NCBI GenBank assembly: GCA_934635045.1
Contig: CAKTZA010000023.1
Span: forward strand, 1-48,198
Source: an uncultured Kiritimatiellota bacterium
Lineage (GTDB): Bacteria; Verrucomicrobiota; Kiritimatiellia; RFP12; UBA1067
DNA: 48,198 nucleotides
Direction of reading: 5' to 3'
The notes below the pieces were generated by a model, which was not told the origin of the DNA, made no database searches, and saw nothing but the letters and a program-made list of their open reading frames with translations. Of the stretch, positions 15,860 to 23,504 are shown piece by piece; position 1 is the stretch's first letter; each line of letters begins with the position of its first letter. The translations under genes and the position numbers were made by a program.

Positions 15860-16978
15860 TACAAACGCATTCACTGCCGCGACAACCGCCGAAACCTCGT
15901 CGTCCGTCATCACGGGCGAGATCGGGAGCGAGAGTTCCGTCGCGTGGATCCCCTCCGTGACGGGCAATGCGAGCGCGTGCCACTCCGTGTAGGCGGGCTG
16001 GCGGTGCGGCGGAATCGGATAGTGGATGACCGTCTGGATGCCGCGTTCCGAGAGATGCCGCTGCAAGTCGTCGCGGCGGTCACAGAAGACGGTGAAGACG
16101 TGAAAGACGTGCGGAAGTAGTCCGCTCCGCAAGGCATCTGCGCCCGAAGGGTTCGGGTTGTCCGGCAGACGAATCGCGTGATTCGAGATCTCGGCGCAGT
16201 AGCGTGCGGCAATCTCGGCTCGGCGACGGTTGTCCGCATCAAGGTACGGCAGTTTCACGCGCAGCCACGCCGCCTGAATCTCGTCGAGGCGGGAATTCGT
16301 GCCGCGATACGGAAAGTGATACTTCACGTCGCTCCCGTAGTTGCGCAGCGCGCGGATTTTCGCCGCCAAGGCCGCGTCATTCGTCGTCACCGCGCCACCG
16401 TCACCAAGGCAACCGAGATTCTTGCCCGGATAGAACGAAAAGCCTCCGGCATCGCCCAAGTTGCCGACGCGCCGCCCGCCGAACGCGGCCCCGTGCGCCT
16501 GTGCGCAATCCTCGATGACCTTCAGCCCGTGGCGCTGCGCCACGCCCCAGACCCTCGTCATGTCCATTGCGCGACCGTAGAGGTGCACGACCATGATTGC
16601 TTTCGTCCGCGCGGTGACCTTCTCTTCGATCTTCGCGGGATTGATCAGGCATGTCACCGGGTCGGGCTCGACGAGGACAGGCGTCGCGCCATTTGCGCTG
16701 ACGGCAATGAGCGAGGCGATGTACGTGTTCGCGGGCGCAATCACCTCATCGCCCGGGCCGATTCCCATCGCCTGCACGATGAGTTTCAGCGCATCCAGCC
16801 CGTTCGCGCAGCCGACCGCGTGCCGGACGCCGCAAAAGGCCGCGAACGCCCGCTCGAATGTCGCGCACTCGTCGCCGAGCAGATACCAGCCTGAATCGAG
16901 AACCCGTTTCGACGCCGCGTCCAGCTCGGCGCGGAAGCGTTCGTTCACTTTCTTCAGATCGAGAAACTTGACCATCAT
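15857..16978 (-). CDS. DegT/DnrJ/EryC1-type aminotransferase (FdtB/QdtB-like)
   Basis: A 373-residue PLP-dependent sugar aminotransferase. Motifs include GCANGLDALKL, the cofactor Asp region VIEDCAQAHGA, and the PLP lysine in FSFYPGKNLGCLGDGGA. The N-terminus VKFLDLKKVNERFRAELD and the run of similarity fit enzymes that place an amino group at C3 of dTDP-3-keto-6-deoxyhexose, and the FdtA-like ketoisomerase is the next gene. GGAG precedes a double ATG at 16978. Unlike the two other DegT-type genes in the window, it has no homopolymer tract. GC-rich, like the backbone rather than the island downstream. Confidence 0.88.
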   Translation of the reverse strand: MMVKFLDLKKVNERFRAELDAASKRVLDSGWYLLGDECATFERAFAAFCGVRHAVGCANGLDALKLIVQAMGIGPGDEVIAPANTYIASLIAVSANGATPVLVEPDPVTCLINPAKIEEKVTARTKAIMVVHLYGRAMDMTRVWGVAQRHGLKVIEDCAQAHGAAFGGRRVGNLGDAGGFSFYPGKNLGCLGDGGAVTTNDAALAAKIRALRNYGSDVKYHFPYRGTNSRLDEIQAAWLRVKLPYLDADNRRRAEIAARYCAEISNHAIRLPDNPNPSGADALRSGLLPHVFHVFTVFCDRRDDLQRHLSERGIQTVIHYPIPPHRQPAYTEWHALALPVTEGIHATELSLPISPVMTDDEVSAVVAAVNAFV

Positions 16979-16988
16979 TTGCTCCGGA

Positions 16989-18071
16989 TTAGCAGAAGAA
17001 CTTCATAAGGCAGAACGCCAGCCAGGAAAGAATGCAAAGAACAGAAACGAACAAGACCTGACCGCGCAACTGCCTGATCTTCCTCCGCTCTCGGGACGGC
17101 TTGAGCGGCACACGCTCAAGATCCCGCATGTAATCCGCAAACGAATAGCCGAACATGGTCTGCAGATCGTCCTGCATTTCCTTTGTCCGCATCGACTGCA
17201 TGATCGCAGACAGTCCCCAGACCTTTCGCTCGGCAAGCCGAGACGTCAAGGCAATCCGACCGAGCCAAAAGAGGATGTGACGCATCTCAATCGGGCGCTT
17301 CGGGAAGAAATCGACAGACGGGAAACACCTCCGCAAGTCCGCATCCGTCTTGAACAGGCGCGAAATCTCGTCCATCAGGACAAAAGACTCTGCTGCCAGC
17401 CGAAGACTTGACGCATCCGAGATCGTGGAGATGCCCTCTCCACACTGGCGGTAGCGCACCAAGGGCCTGTCAATGAAGAAGAACGAATGGGAGAATGCGA
17501 GCTGGAATTCCATCAATTGATCCTGCCGCTGGCAGATTCCACGCGGAAACGGCAGAATTTTGCGGAGGGCTGACGTTCGAACGACCATCCCCGGAGATAC
17601 GAAACCCGCCCCGTCCAGAAAGAACCGTTCAAACAAGCGATCTCGTACCGACAGGGGAACACGACCGAGAACCTTTCCTGTCAGGCGGCCATTTGCCGTC
17701 ATTCGCGACAGCTGAACGAATCCGACATCACCGTCAGGCCGTTCGCGCATCTCGCGCAGGACCACTTCAACGTATGACGCCTCCAACTGGTCATCTGAGG
17801 CTATCAGCGAGCAGATCGGCGCCCTGGCCAAGCCAAGGGCATCTGCAAGCGCCGCGTTAATGCCCTGGTTATACGCATGCCGTACAACACGGATACGCGG
17901 ATCCTCGAAGTCCGCAAGTCTCTGGAGGTTGTCATCCGTCGAGGCGTCGTCAACCAAGACAAGTTCCCAATCTGAGCAGGTCTGAGCCAATACGCTACGG
18001 ACAAATTCAGAGACATATCTTCCGTGGTTAAACGATGGGCACAGGAAACTGATTTTCGGGTCTTCTGTCAT
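16989..18071 (-). CDS. Family 2 glycosyltransferase with C-terminal membrane anchor
   Basis: A 360-residue GT2 enzyme. KISFLCPSFNHGRYVSEFVRSV opens the GT-A domain, VLVDDASTDDN binds the nucleotide, and ASDDQL supplies the acidic metal site. The last 22 or so residues (QVLFVSVLCILSWLAFCLM) form a single hydrophobic span after a Lys/Arg-rich stretch, suggesting tail anchoring to the inner membrane. The start MTEDPK was chosen because GAAAGAATCCTC precedes it and it begins 22 nt after the upstream stop; a start at 18113 would overlap that gene. Confidence 0.82.
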   Translation of the reverse strand: MTEDPKISFLCPSFNHGRYVSEFVRSVLAQTCSDWELVLVDDASTDDNLQRLADFEDPRIRVVRHAYNQGINAALADALGLARAPICSLIASDDQLEASYVEVVLREMRERPDGDVGFVQLSRMTANGRLTGKVLGRVPLSVRDRLFERFFLDGAGFVSPGMVVRTSALRKILPFPRGICQRQDQLMEFQLAFSHSFFFIDRPLVRYRQCGEGISTISDASSLRLAAESFVLMDEISRLFKTDADLRRCFPSVDFFPKRPIEMRHILFWLGRIALTSRLAERKVWGLSAIMQSMRTKEMQDDLQTMFGYSFADYMRDLERVPLKPSRERRKIRQLRGQVLFVSVLCILSWLAFCLMKFFC

Positions 18072-18093
18072 GAGGATTCTTTCTTCGGGTCCG

Positions 18094-19077
18094 TCATCTG
18101 TTCGCCGCAGCATCCGACCAGTTCTTCATCCGCCACAGGCGATAGGCCGCCTTCAGGCTCAACTTGCCGACGAATTCGGGATACGCCTTCAGCAGATCCG
18201 CGTGGGCGGCAAGGAAAGTCTGCCGCAACGAGGCGTCCCTCGTTTTGTAGACGCGCCCGACCGTCGACGAATAGCCGTCTGCCGCCTGACGCAGGGCGAA
18301 ACGCCGCAAGGCGGGCTCCGCCTGTCTCCGCGCCGTCTCGAGCACCAGGCGCACGACGGCAATCGAGCTGTGGAGCTTGCGCGGGGTAAACGGCGAACGG
18401 ATCAGGGAGGCCGCCCCCGCATTCGCGCAGTAGACATACAGAGGCGCCGCGACCAGGGCAAACGTCCCGACGGCGCACAGGATGTCCGTCGTGACGGGAA
18501 AATCCTCATAGACGGTGTCGGGGTAGCGGCGCGTCCTGAACAGGTCGGCGCGATAGAGCTTGTTGCAGGCGCTGTACTGAACCTTCTTTCCGGCGATTCG
18601 CGGCGAAGGCAGGATGCGCCACCGGGGCAGCACGCCGACGCGCGTGAGCCGCCCGGCAGACGGGTCGGCGTCACGGCCGAACGAATCCGAAACGACCAGC
18701 GCCGCCTTCGAGGCGTCGGCAACCGCCGCAAACGTCGAAAGCGCCTGCGGCGGAATCCAGTCGTCCGAATCCACAAACGTCACGTAATCGCCTGTCAGAC
18801 GGTCAAGCCCCGCATTCCGCGCCGAGCCAAGCCCGCCGTTCGGCTTTGTCAGCGCAATCCAGGAAAGGCGCGAATCGTCCGCCTGCCGAGCCCGTTGCGC
18901 GTACTGATCGAGAATCGCCGCGCTTCCGTCCGTCGAGCCGTCGTTCACGCAGATGATCTCGACCGCGCCCCCTTCCTGCGCAGAGAGGAACTGCCGCGCC
19001 GCCGCGAGGACGGAATCGAGGCAGCGCGCAAGATAGCGCTCGACGTTGTAGACGGGAATGACGACGGATATCTTCAT
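18094..19077 (-). CDS. Family 2 glycosyltransferase
   Basis: A 327-residue GT2 enzyme of the WcaA/EpsJ-like type. It begins KISVVIPVYNVERYLARCLD, followed by ICVNDGSTDGSAAIL, GLGSARNAGLD and FVDSDDWIPP, the complete set of GT-A motifs. The ATG lies 9 nt after the stop of the leader ORF at 19087-19161, whose 3' edge supplies AAAGAGG as ribosome-binding site. Specificity is unknown. The C-terminal third is basic and amphipathic, as is common for membrane-associated members. Confidence 0.88.
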   Translation of the reverse strand: MKISVVIPVYNVERYLARCLDSVLAAARQFLSAQEGGAVEIICVNDGSTDGSAAILDQYAQRARQADDSRLSWIALTKPNGGLGSARNAGLDRLTGDYVTFVDSDDWIPPQALSTFAAVADASKAALVVSDSFGRDADPSAGRLTRVGVLPRWRILPSPRIAGKKVQYSACNKLYRADLFRTRRYPDTVYEDFPVTTDILCAVGTFALVAAPLYVYCANAGAASLIRSPFTPRKLHSSIAVVRLVLETARRQAEPALRRFALRQAADGYSSTVGRVYKTRDASLRQTFLAAHADLLKAYPEFVGKLSLKAAYRLWRMKNWSDAAANR

Positions 19078-19086
19078 TGACCTCTT

Positions 19087-19161
19087 TCAGCGGTCGATGT
19101 ACGTGAACCCATTCCGAATGGGTTCAGAGAACGTGCAAATGCCTGTCGCAAGCTTTTCCAT
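19087..19161 (-). CDS. 24-residue leader ORF, copy A (AAA-ATPase_like N-terminus)
   Basis: The mini-gene reads MEKLATGICTFSEPIRNG then FTYIDR-stop. It closely matches copy B at 20589-20702, and both resemble the opening (G-I-x-x-F-x-x-I-R-x-x-x-x-Y-x-D-K) of AAA-ATPase_like/DUF1703 proteins, the rest of which is absent. The start codon is 7 nt after a TATAAT box, so its mRNA is leaderless. Its stop lies 9 nt before the GT2 start. It is either a gene remnant carrying a promoter or a working translational leader. Confidence 0.5.
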   Translation of the reverse strand: MEKLATGICTFSEPIRNGFTYIDR

Positions 19162-19168
19162 GCCGCAG

Positions 19169-19177
19169 ATTATACCA
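19169..19177 (-). promoter_or_regulatory. Extended -10 promoter of leader A
   Basis: TGGTATAAT on the minus strand with a 7-nt spacer to the leader ATG. The upstream sequence GAATA is shared with the tex promoter. Confidence 0.7.
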
Positions 19178-19237
19178 TATTCCGCTCGCGCCGCGCCGAC
19201 CATTACGCCTCTTGCCAAGACAGTAATCTTCATCGCA

Positions 19238-20611
19238 CTACGTTTCCACGCTAACCGGAATCGTCCAGTTCTCGACATCGTTCACCTTCATCCGACTCCA
19301 GTCGCACTCCAGCCTGAAGCACGCGTGCATGAAATAGTCGATGACGCGCCGGAAGATCTCGACCTCGTGATCAAACATGTTCACGGACTCTCCCCAATCG
19401 AGAAAGCTTCCGCGCCTCTTCTCTTCCTTGCTTCGGACAAGCGGCAGATAGCCGAAGATGCGCAGACGCCGGACTTTCTTTATGTCGAAATACGGCGGCT
19501 CGTCAGGGAATGCGCCCTGCCTGAAATCGACCCATTTGCTTTCGTGCGCATCAGCCACCCACCCTTTGTCACTTTCAAGGAAGATGCCCTTGACGTTGTC
19601 GTTCCTTATCGTGCAGAGCGTCTGCCGTAACATACCGAGCCAGTAGTCCGCCTCCTTCTTCGTCATGTCCGTCTTAACGGGCGGCTGGACGGGCTTCGGC
19701 GGCGGGGGCGGATCGTCGTTCTTTGGCCATCCAAACCCATTCTCGTCGATGTCCCCCCAAAACTTCAAGTCGGGATTGTATCGGCGAAGTTCCTCAAGCC
19801 CCTCGCAGAAGATGCGGAAATTCGCCCGTGGCGGATATGGCACATTGAGATATTCAGAGCGACTTGTCTTGCGCCGGATGCCGTCCTGGGGAAAGTCGAA
19901 GCCGTAATCCGCATACTGCACCTGAACGGCCGCTTCAGCGAGCGAGACGCCGGACTTCTCCGACCATTTCACAATGCGGTTCAGCATGCCGCAGAAATAG
20001 AACGGGAGGTGAAAGTCGATTCCGCGCCCGCTGCCGTACTTCGGGTTCGAAATGAACTCCTGAACGCAACCGCCGTAGACGCCGTAGACGAAATTGCGCT
20101 CCTCCCCCTTGCAGGCGTAGGAATTGTCGTCCTCGACCATCAGCGTGTTCGGAAGGTCTTCGGCAGGGACGACGCAACCCGAAAGCTTCTTCTTGTAGTT
20201 GCCGAACCAAAGGCCCTCATAAGGTTTGCTCTTTTCGTCGTCGTGGAAGCGCGTCGTATCCACGCAGTCGCCGCGCGAAAGGACCCGGAAGGCCGGGATT
20301 GCCTTGCTGGCGTCCGAGAACGCCCGTTCCATAAGAATCGGGCAGAGTGCCCGGTTCCGTTCTTCGACCGCATTGCTGAAGAACACGATTTCAAAGCTGT
20401 GGTCATGAACCCATTGCAGAAGCTCGAACGCGCCGTTGAGGAAGAAATGCGGCAACTCGCGACCGCACGCCTCGATGACGACGTGCATTCGGTCAAAGTC
20501 GTTCCCGGCCGGATGCGCCGCCATCCAGGTCTTCACCTTCTCGGCGTCGGGCTCCTTGAAATAGGGCGTCTCCAGAGAGCCGTCAAGGTCAAATGCGATC
20601 GTGCGCTTCAC
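19238..20611 (-). CDS. HAD-superfamily protein (FCP1/NLI-like N-terminus) with proline hinge
   Basis: A 457-residue protein starting at GTG, with AAAGGAGG seven nt upstream. The N-terminal region looks like a HAD phosphatase: AFDLDGSLETP is motif I with the DxD nucleophile, FEIVFFSNAVEERN is motif II, and TLMVEDDNSY is a motif IV-like acidic pair. A second domain follows an Asp-Pro5-Lys-Pro hinge (near 19680-19710) and ends in a region I do not recognise (NYWL-type helix, then RIFGYLPLVRSKEEKRRG). No signal peptide or membrane span. It sits alone in its transcript between glycan units, so it may act on a sugar phosphate or modify a protein; neither can be decided here. Confidence 0.65.
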   Translation of the reverse strand: MKRTIAFDLDGSLETPYFKEPDAEKVKTWMAAHPAGNDFDRMHVVIEACGRELPHFFLNGAFELLQWVHDHSFEIVFFSNAVEERNRALCPILMERAFSDASKAIPAFRVLSRGDCVDTTRFHDDEKSKPYEGLWFGNYKKKLSGCVVPAEDLPNTLMVEDDNSYACKGEERNFVYGVYGGCVQEFISNPKYGSGRGIDFHLPFYFCGMLNRIVKWSEKSGVSLAEAAVQVQYADYGFDFPQDGIRRKTSRSEYLNVPYPPRANFRIFCEGLEELRRYNPDLKFWGDIDENGFGWPKNDDPPPPPKPVQPPVKTDMTKKEADYWLGMLRQTLCTIRNDNVKGIFLESDKGWVADAHESKWVDFRQGAFPDEPPYFDIKKVRRLRIFGYLPLVRSKEEKRRGSFLDWGESVNMFDHEVEIFRRVIDYFMHACFRLECDWSRMKVNDVENWTIPVSVET

Positions 20612-20702
20612 GATAGCCTCCTTTTTCGGTCTTGTCAATGTACGTAAACCCGTTCCGGATGAGTTCGGAGAACGTATAGATGTCTGTCGCAAGCTTTTCC
20701 AT
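20589..20702 (-). CDS. 37-residue leader ORF, copy B (AAA-ATPase_like N-terminus)
   Basis: It begins MEKLATDIYTFSELIRNG, continues FTYIDKTEKGGYRE, and ends in a TGA inside the next gene, overlapping its first 23 nt in another frame. The resemblance to the N-terminus of AAA-ATPase_like/DUF1703 proteins extends further than in copy A, through YIDKTE. The ATG is 7 nt after a TATAAT box. Its Lys-Gly-Gly codons double as the AAAGGAGG ribosome-binding site for the HAD-type gene. Confidence 0.5.
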   Translation of the reverse strand: MEKLATDIYTFSELIRNGFTYIDKTEKGGYREAHDRI

Positions 20703-20709
20703 GTGGCGT

Positions 20710-20718
20710 ATTATAGCA
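20710..20718 (-). promoter_or_regulatory. Extended -10 promoter of leader B
   Basis: TGCTATAAT on the minus strand, 7-nt spacer to the leader ATG, no clear -35. Confidence 0.7.
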
Positions 20719-20763
20719 TAAAAGGATACCAACCGCCCTTACAGGAGCACCTCGCGCAGAAGC

Positions 20764-21585
20764 CTAATGCCGCATCTTCTTCAGCAGCTTTCCCGGATGC
20801 GTCCAGAGGTAGAACTTGCGCGCACGGTCGGCCCGATGGCGGATGTTCGTCTGGTAGCCGTAGCCGTTGAGCCGCCGCGCCGCGTCGAGCGGCTGGTCGA
20901 AGATGTGCCGGAGGAAGTCCGTCAGGCGCGCCTCGTACCACGCGAACGGACGGACAGACGTCGGCGCCGAAAGCTTCGCGAGATAGGCCGCGTCATCCTG
21001 GTCGAGACGGACGATCTCCTCGATTGCGCGATCCATGTCGTCCCGCGAGGCGACGCGAACCATGCAGGCGGGGTCGAAGTCCGCCGCGATGTCCGGGTTA
21101 CCGTAGTAGATCGGCACGCTGCGGACGGCCAAAGGCTCCATCACCTTCTCGGTCGTGTAGCTGGGCACAACCGAGTTCTCGAAGGCGATGTTGAACTTGT
21201 ACTGGGCGATGAACGCGCTCTTGTCCGGCACGCGCCCGCCCACGTTGTTGAGGATCTTGCCGCCCGACGCGACGGGCCTGTACTTCGAGAGACGGCGGAA
21301 GAACTCGACGCGCGCCGGGTCGCCGTCCTCGTTCGAGACGACAAACGAGCAGAAGCCTCGGTTCAGGAGCGTGCCCTCGTCCGCCGGCGCAAGCGGAGGA
21401 AGCGCGCAGAGCTTCCTGAAGTCACCGTAAAAGGCGAACAGGGGAATTCGCAGGTAGCGGTCGCCGAACGTCAGGTCGTCGAAGCCGACGGCGCAGTCGA
21501 ACTGGTTGAAGTCCGGCACAGGGCCGTCGCCGACGAAGACGATCCTCACGGCGTCCGGGCATGTGAACCTCGCTTCCCTTTGCAA
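20764..21585 (-). CDS. Alpha-1,3-fucosyltransferase-type (GT10) protein, N-terminally truncated
   Basis: This has the GT10 catalytic half: DFNQFDCAVGFDDLTFGDRY, FCSFVVSNED, ASGGKILNNVGG and the highly conserved KFNIAFENS and YTTEKVMEP, followed by IYYGNPDIAADF. The acceptor-side N-terminal domain of ordinary GT10 enzymes (about 70-90 residues) is missing. The only start in frame is a TTG at 21585. The ATG overlapping the upstream gene's stop (21628) opens a different frame that ends after four codons; a +1 shift there would join MSVF to DSAWNETARIL and run on. So the 5' end is damaged or rearranged, and activity is doubtful. The C-terminus is intact and basic. Confidence 0.7.
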   Translation of the reverse strand: MQREARFTCPDAVRIVFVGDGPVPDFNQFDCAVGFDDLTFGDRYLRIPLFAFYGDFRKLCALPPLAPADEGTLLNRGFCSFVVSNEDGDPARVEFFRRLSKYRPVASGGKILNNVGGRVPDKSAFIAQYKFNIAFENSVVPSYTTEKVMEPLAVRSVPIYYGNPDIAADFDPACMVRVASRDDMDRAIEEIVRLDQDDAAYLAKLSAPTSVRPFAWYEARLTDFLRHIFDQPLDAARRLNGYGYQTNIRHRADRARKFYLWTHPGKLLKKMRH

Positions 21586-21624
21586 TATGCGAGCAGTTTC
21601 ATTCCACGCCGAGTCAGAACACGC

Positions 21625-22413
21625 TCATGACTCCCAAAGCTCCTTGACCCATGGGCACGGGCGCGTCCACCCGTCGATGTGCTTCGACCCCCGAAATCCC
21701 GCGATCGCCTGCTCGGGCGAGGGCGAGCCGTGAAAGCAGAGGATGTGCGCCTCCTTCGCCATGCGCGGCACGAGGAAATGGTTGAGCGGCCACGGCCACG
21801 TGCAGGAGCGCTTGAACGAGCGCACGAAGCTCTCCGGCCAGAAGTTCACCTTGTCGAAGCCGACGGCATGCGTCATGTACGCCTGCTCCGTGCCGTAGAC
21901 CGCCGGATCCATCGCCACGTCGGACTCGCGCCGGAACGTCTCGTAGACGTAGTGGCTCTTCGGCCCCGCATCGAACCGGAAGCAGCTCGAGTTGCCGCAG
22001 AACGGCACCTTGCGGAACAGGCGCTTGCGCAGGGCCACCCAGTTGCGGATGATGCAGAACGTCCCCGGCCGGTAGTCGAAGAAGCAGTCGAGGTCGCCCA
22101 TGACGATCTGGTCGATGTCGAGGAAGAGCGTCGGGCCGGAGAGATCGGCGAAGCCATCCCGAAAGACGAGAAGCTTCACGTAGATGCCCGGCCAGCCCGG
22201 GTAGCGCGCGTTCGGACGAAGCCAGTCGGGCTTTTCGGGGAACGGCACGGCCTCCACGCCATCCTGGAGCCCCGCCGGGTCATCCGTCACGCAGACGAAG
22301 CGGAAAGGTCGGTGGAGATTGCGCTTCACGCCGCGGTAGATGCGGTTCACGTACTCCGCCGAATAGAGAGTCCCCCACTTGAGGGTCAGAATGTTGACGG
22401 GTTGGGTTTCCAT
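21625..22413 (-). CDS. Glycosyltransferase-like protein with DxD motif
   Basis: A 262-residue putative transferase. The opening PVNILTLKWGTLYSAEYVN and the strand TLFLDIDQIVMGDL, with its DID, are typical of GT-A enzymes that hold a metal-bound nucleotide sugar; CFHGSPSPEQA near the C-terminus resembles the closing His motif of GT8/GT32-like proteins. The start METQPV lies 2 nt after the kinase stop, with GAAAGGA upstream. The last codons overlap an ATG that leads nowhere, because the following GT10 gene has lost its 5' end. Confidence 0.72.
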   Translation of the reverse strand: METQPVNILTLKWGTLYSAEYVNRIYRGVKRNLHRPFRFVCVTDDPAGLQDGVEAVPFPEKPDWLRPNARYPGWPGIYVKLLVFRDGFADLSGPTLFLDIDQIVMGDLDCFFDYRPGTFCIIRNWVALRKRLFRKVPFCGNSSCFRFDAGPKSHYVYETFRRESDVAMDPAVYGTEQAYMTHAVGFDKVNFWPESFVRSFKRSCTWPWPLNHFLVPRMAKEAHILCFHGSPSPEQAIAGFRGSKHIDGWTRPCPWVKELWES

Positions 22414-22415
22414 TG

Positions 22416-23390
22416 TCAGCGATCCTTTCTGCCGCACACGGACGCATCCCGCACGGATGGGGCAGACGTCATGTCACAGGACTCCTTCAAGACCGCCACA
22501 AAACGCCGAAGCGGCCTGTCACGACGCGCGACGTCAAGGGCGATGAACGGCGAATGCGGCGACCGCTCCACCCTCCGGGAGGCGATGCGAAGACGAGCAT
22601 GGTTGAGCGCCACCAGCCATTCGTCCGCCGGCCAGGGAGACGCACGAACGAACGACAGGAAAAGGTCCGCGAGCCGCCGTCTTGCGCGAGCCGACAGCCC
22701 GCTGCGCCGGGCGCGTTCCGAAAAGGCGTACGCCGCATCCTCGCAAGCCAGGCCCTTCCTCATCATGTCAAAGTCAAAGACCGCCGACAACTGATCGCCG
22801 TCAAATCCGTAATTCTCCTCCTGCAAGTCTCCATGGATGGTCACGAGCGCACGCCCGCGATACGACCGTTCCGGCTCGGGAATCGACAGCAGCGGCCGCA
22901 TAAGCCCCGCCAGAAGCGGATGCCGCCGTGCATAATCCACCAGCAGGGCATACTGCCGATCAGGCGAATCCTCTTCGTCCGGAAGGACCTCGCCGCGATA
23001 GGCATTCAAGACATCCTGCAGCTCGCCGCACCCCAACAGAAAAGACGCCATCTGGCAATCGGTCATGTCCTCTGCATTCACGCGAACAGCGCGTTTCCAT
23101 TCCAGGCACAGAACCACATAGCCGTCAAAATCGAGCAGACTGGGAATCCGTGGCCTAGCCAGCAACCGGCAATCGCGGGCACATGAGAGGAAATCAAGCG
23201 ACTTCTCCGCCAGATGCCGGTCAGAGAGCTTCACGAACAGCGGCTCGCCGGCGGACGTCACGCCTTTGAAGACGGGCCAAGCGCACGAGACTGCGATGGG
23301 CGTCAGCGAGAGAGAAGCCTCTCCCAACTTCCCTGCCAGCAAAGCGGACAAACGGTCGATGTCCACGCCATTCTGTCTTACCCGATTCAT
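22416..23390 (-). CDS. APH/choline-kinase-like phosphotransferase
   Basis: A 324-residue protein of the aminoglycoside phosphotransferase/choline-kinase fold. The catalytic segment is ALVTIHGDLQEENYGF (Brenner HGDxxxxN), followed by SAVFDFDMM, the metal-binding DFD. A Lys in PLFVKLSDRHLAEK may serve as the N-lobe ATP contact. In a glycan locus such kinases may decorate sugars with phosphate or supply phosphocholine-like substituents. The start MNRVRQ is joined to the stop of leader C by an ATGA overlap. Substrate unknown. Confidence 0.75.
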   Translation of the reverse strand: MNRVRQNGVDIDRLSALLAGKLGEASLSLTPIAVSCAWPVFKGVTSAGEPLFVKLSDRHLAEKSLDFLSCARDCRLLARPRIPSLLDFDGYVVLCLEWKRAVRVNAEDMTDCQMASFLLGCGELQDVLNAYRGEVLPDEEDSPDRQYALLVDYARRHPLLAGLMRPLLSIPEPERSYRGRALVTIHGDLQEENYGFDGDQLSAVFDFDMMRKGLACEDAAYAFSERARRSGLSARARRRLADLFLSFVRASPWPADEWLVALNHARLRIASRRVERSPHSPFIALDVARRDRPLRRFVAVLKESCDMTSAPSVRDASVCGRKDR

Positions 23391-23443
23391 CTTGCGCACG
23401 TGTCCTTCCGCGAAGCGCCGATGTCTGCCACGAACTTTTCCAT
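23387..23443 (-). CDS. 18-residue leader ORF, copy C
   Basis: MEKFVADIGASRKDTCAR-stop. The first eight or so codons resemble copies A and B (MEK, then A-D/G-I), after which the sequences diverge. The ATG is 7 nt after a TATAAT box and the TGA overlaps the kinase ATG, so the ORF delivers ribosomes directly to the kinase start. Confidence 0.45.
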   Translation of the reverse strand: MEKFVADIGASRKDTCAR

Positions 23444-23450
23444 GCCGCGT

Positions 23451-23459
23451 ATTATATCA
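23451..23459 (-). promoter_or_regulatory. Extended -10 promoter of leader C
   Basis: TGATATAAT on the minus strand. The spacer and start that follow (ACGCGGCATGG) resemble copy A. Confidence 0.7.
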
Positions 23460-23504
23460 AATCCATCCGCGTTCCGAATCTCAGGACCGACGGAAAACGT
23501 CCTG

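Noticed and set aside
21610..21628. RF2-like programmed frameshift (TTC TGA C) joining MSVF to the GT10 frame
   Set aside because: The slip codon does not re-pair well, no spaced Shine-Dalgarno was seen, and even with a shift the N-terminal domain would be missing.
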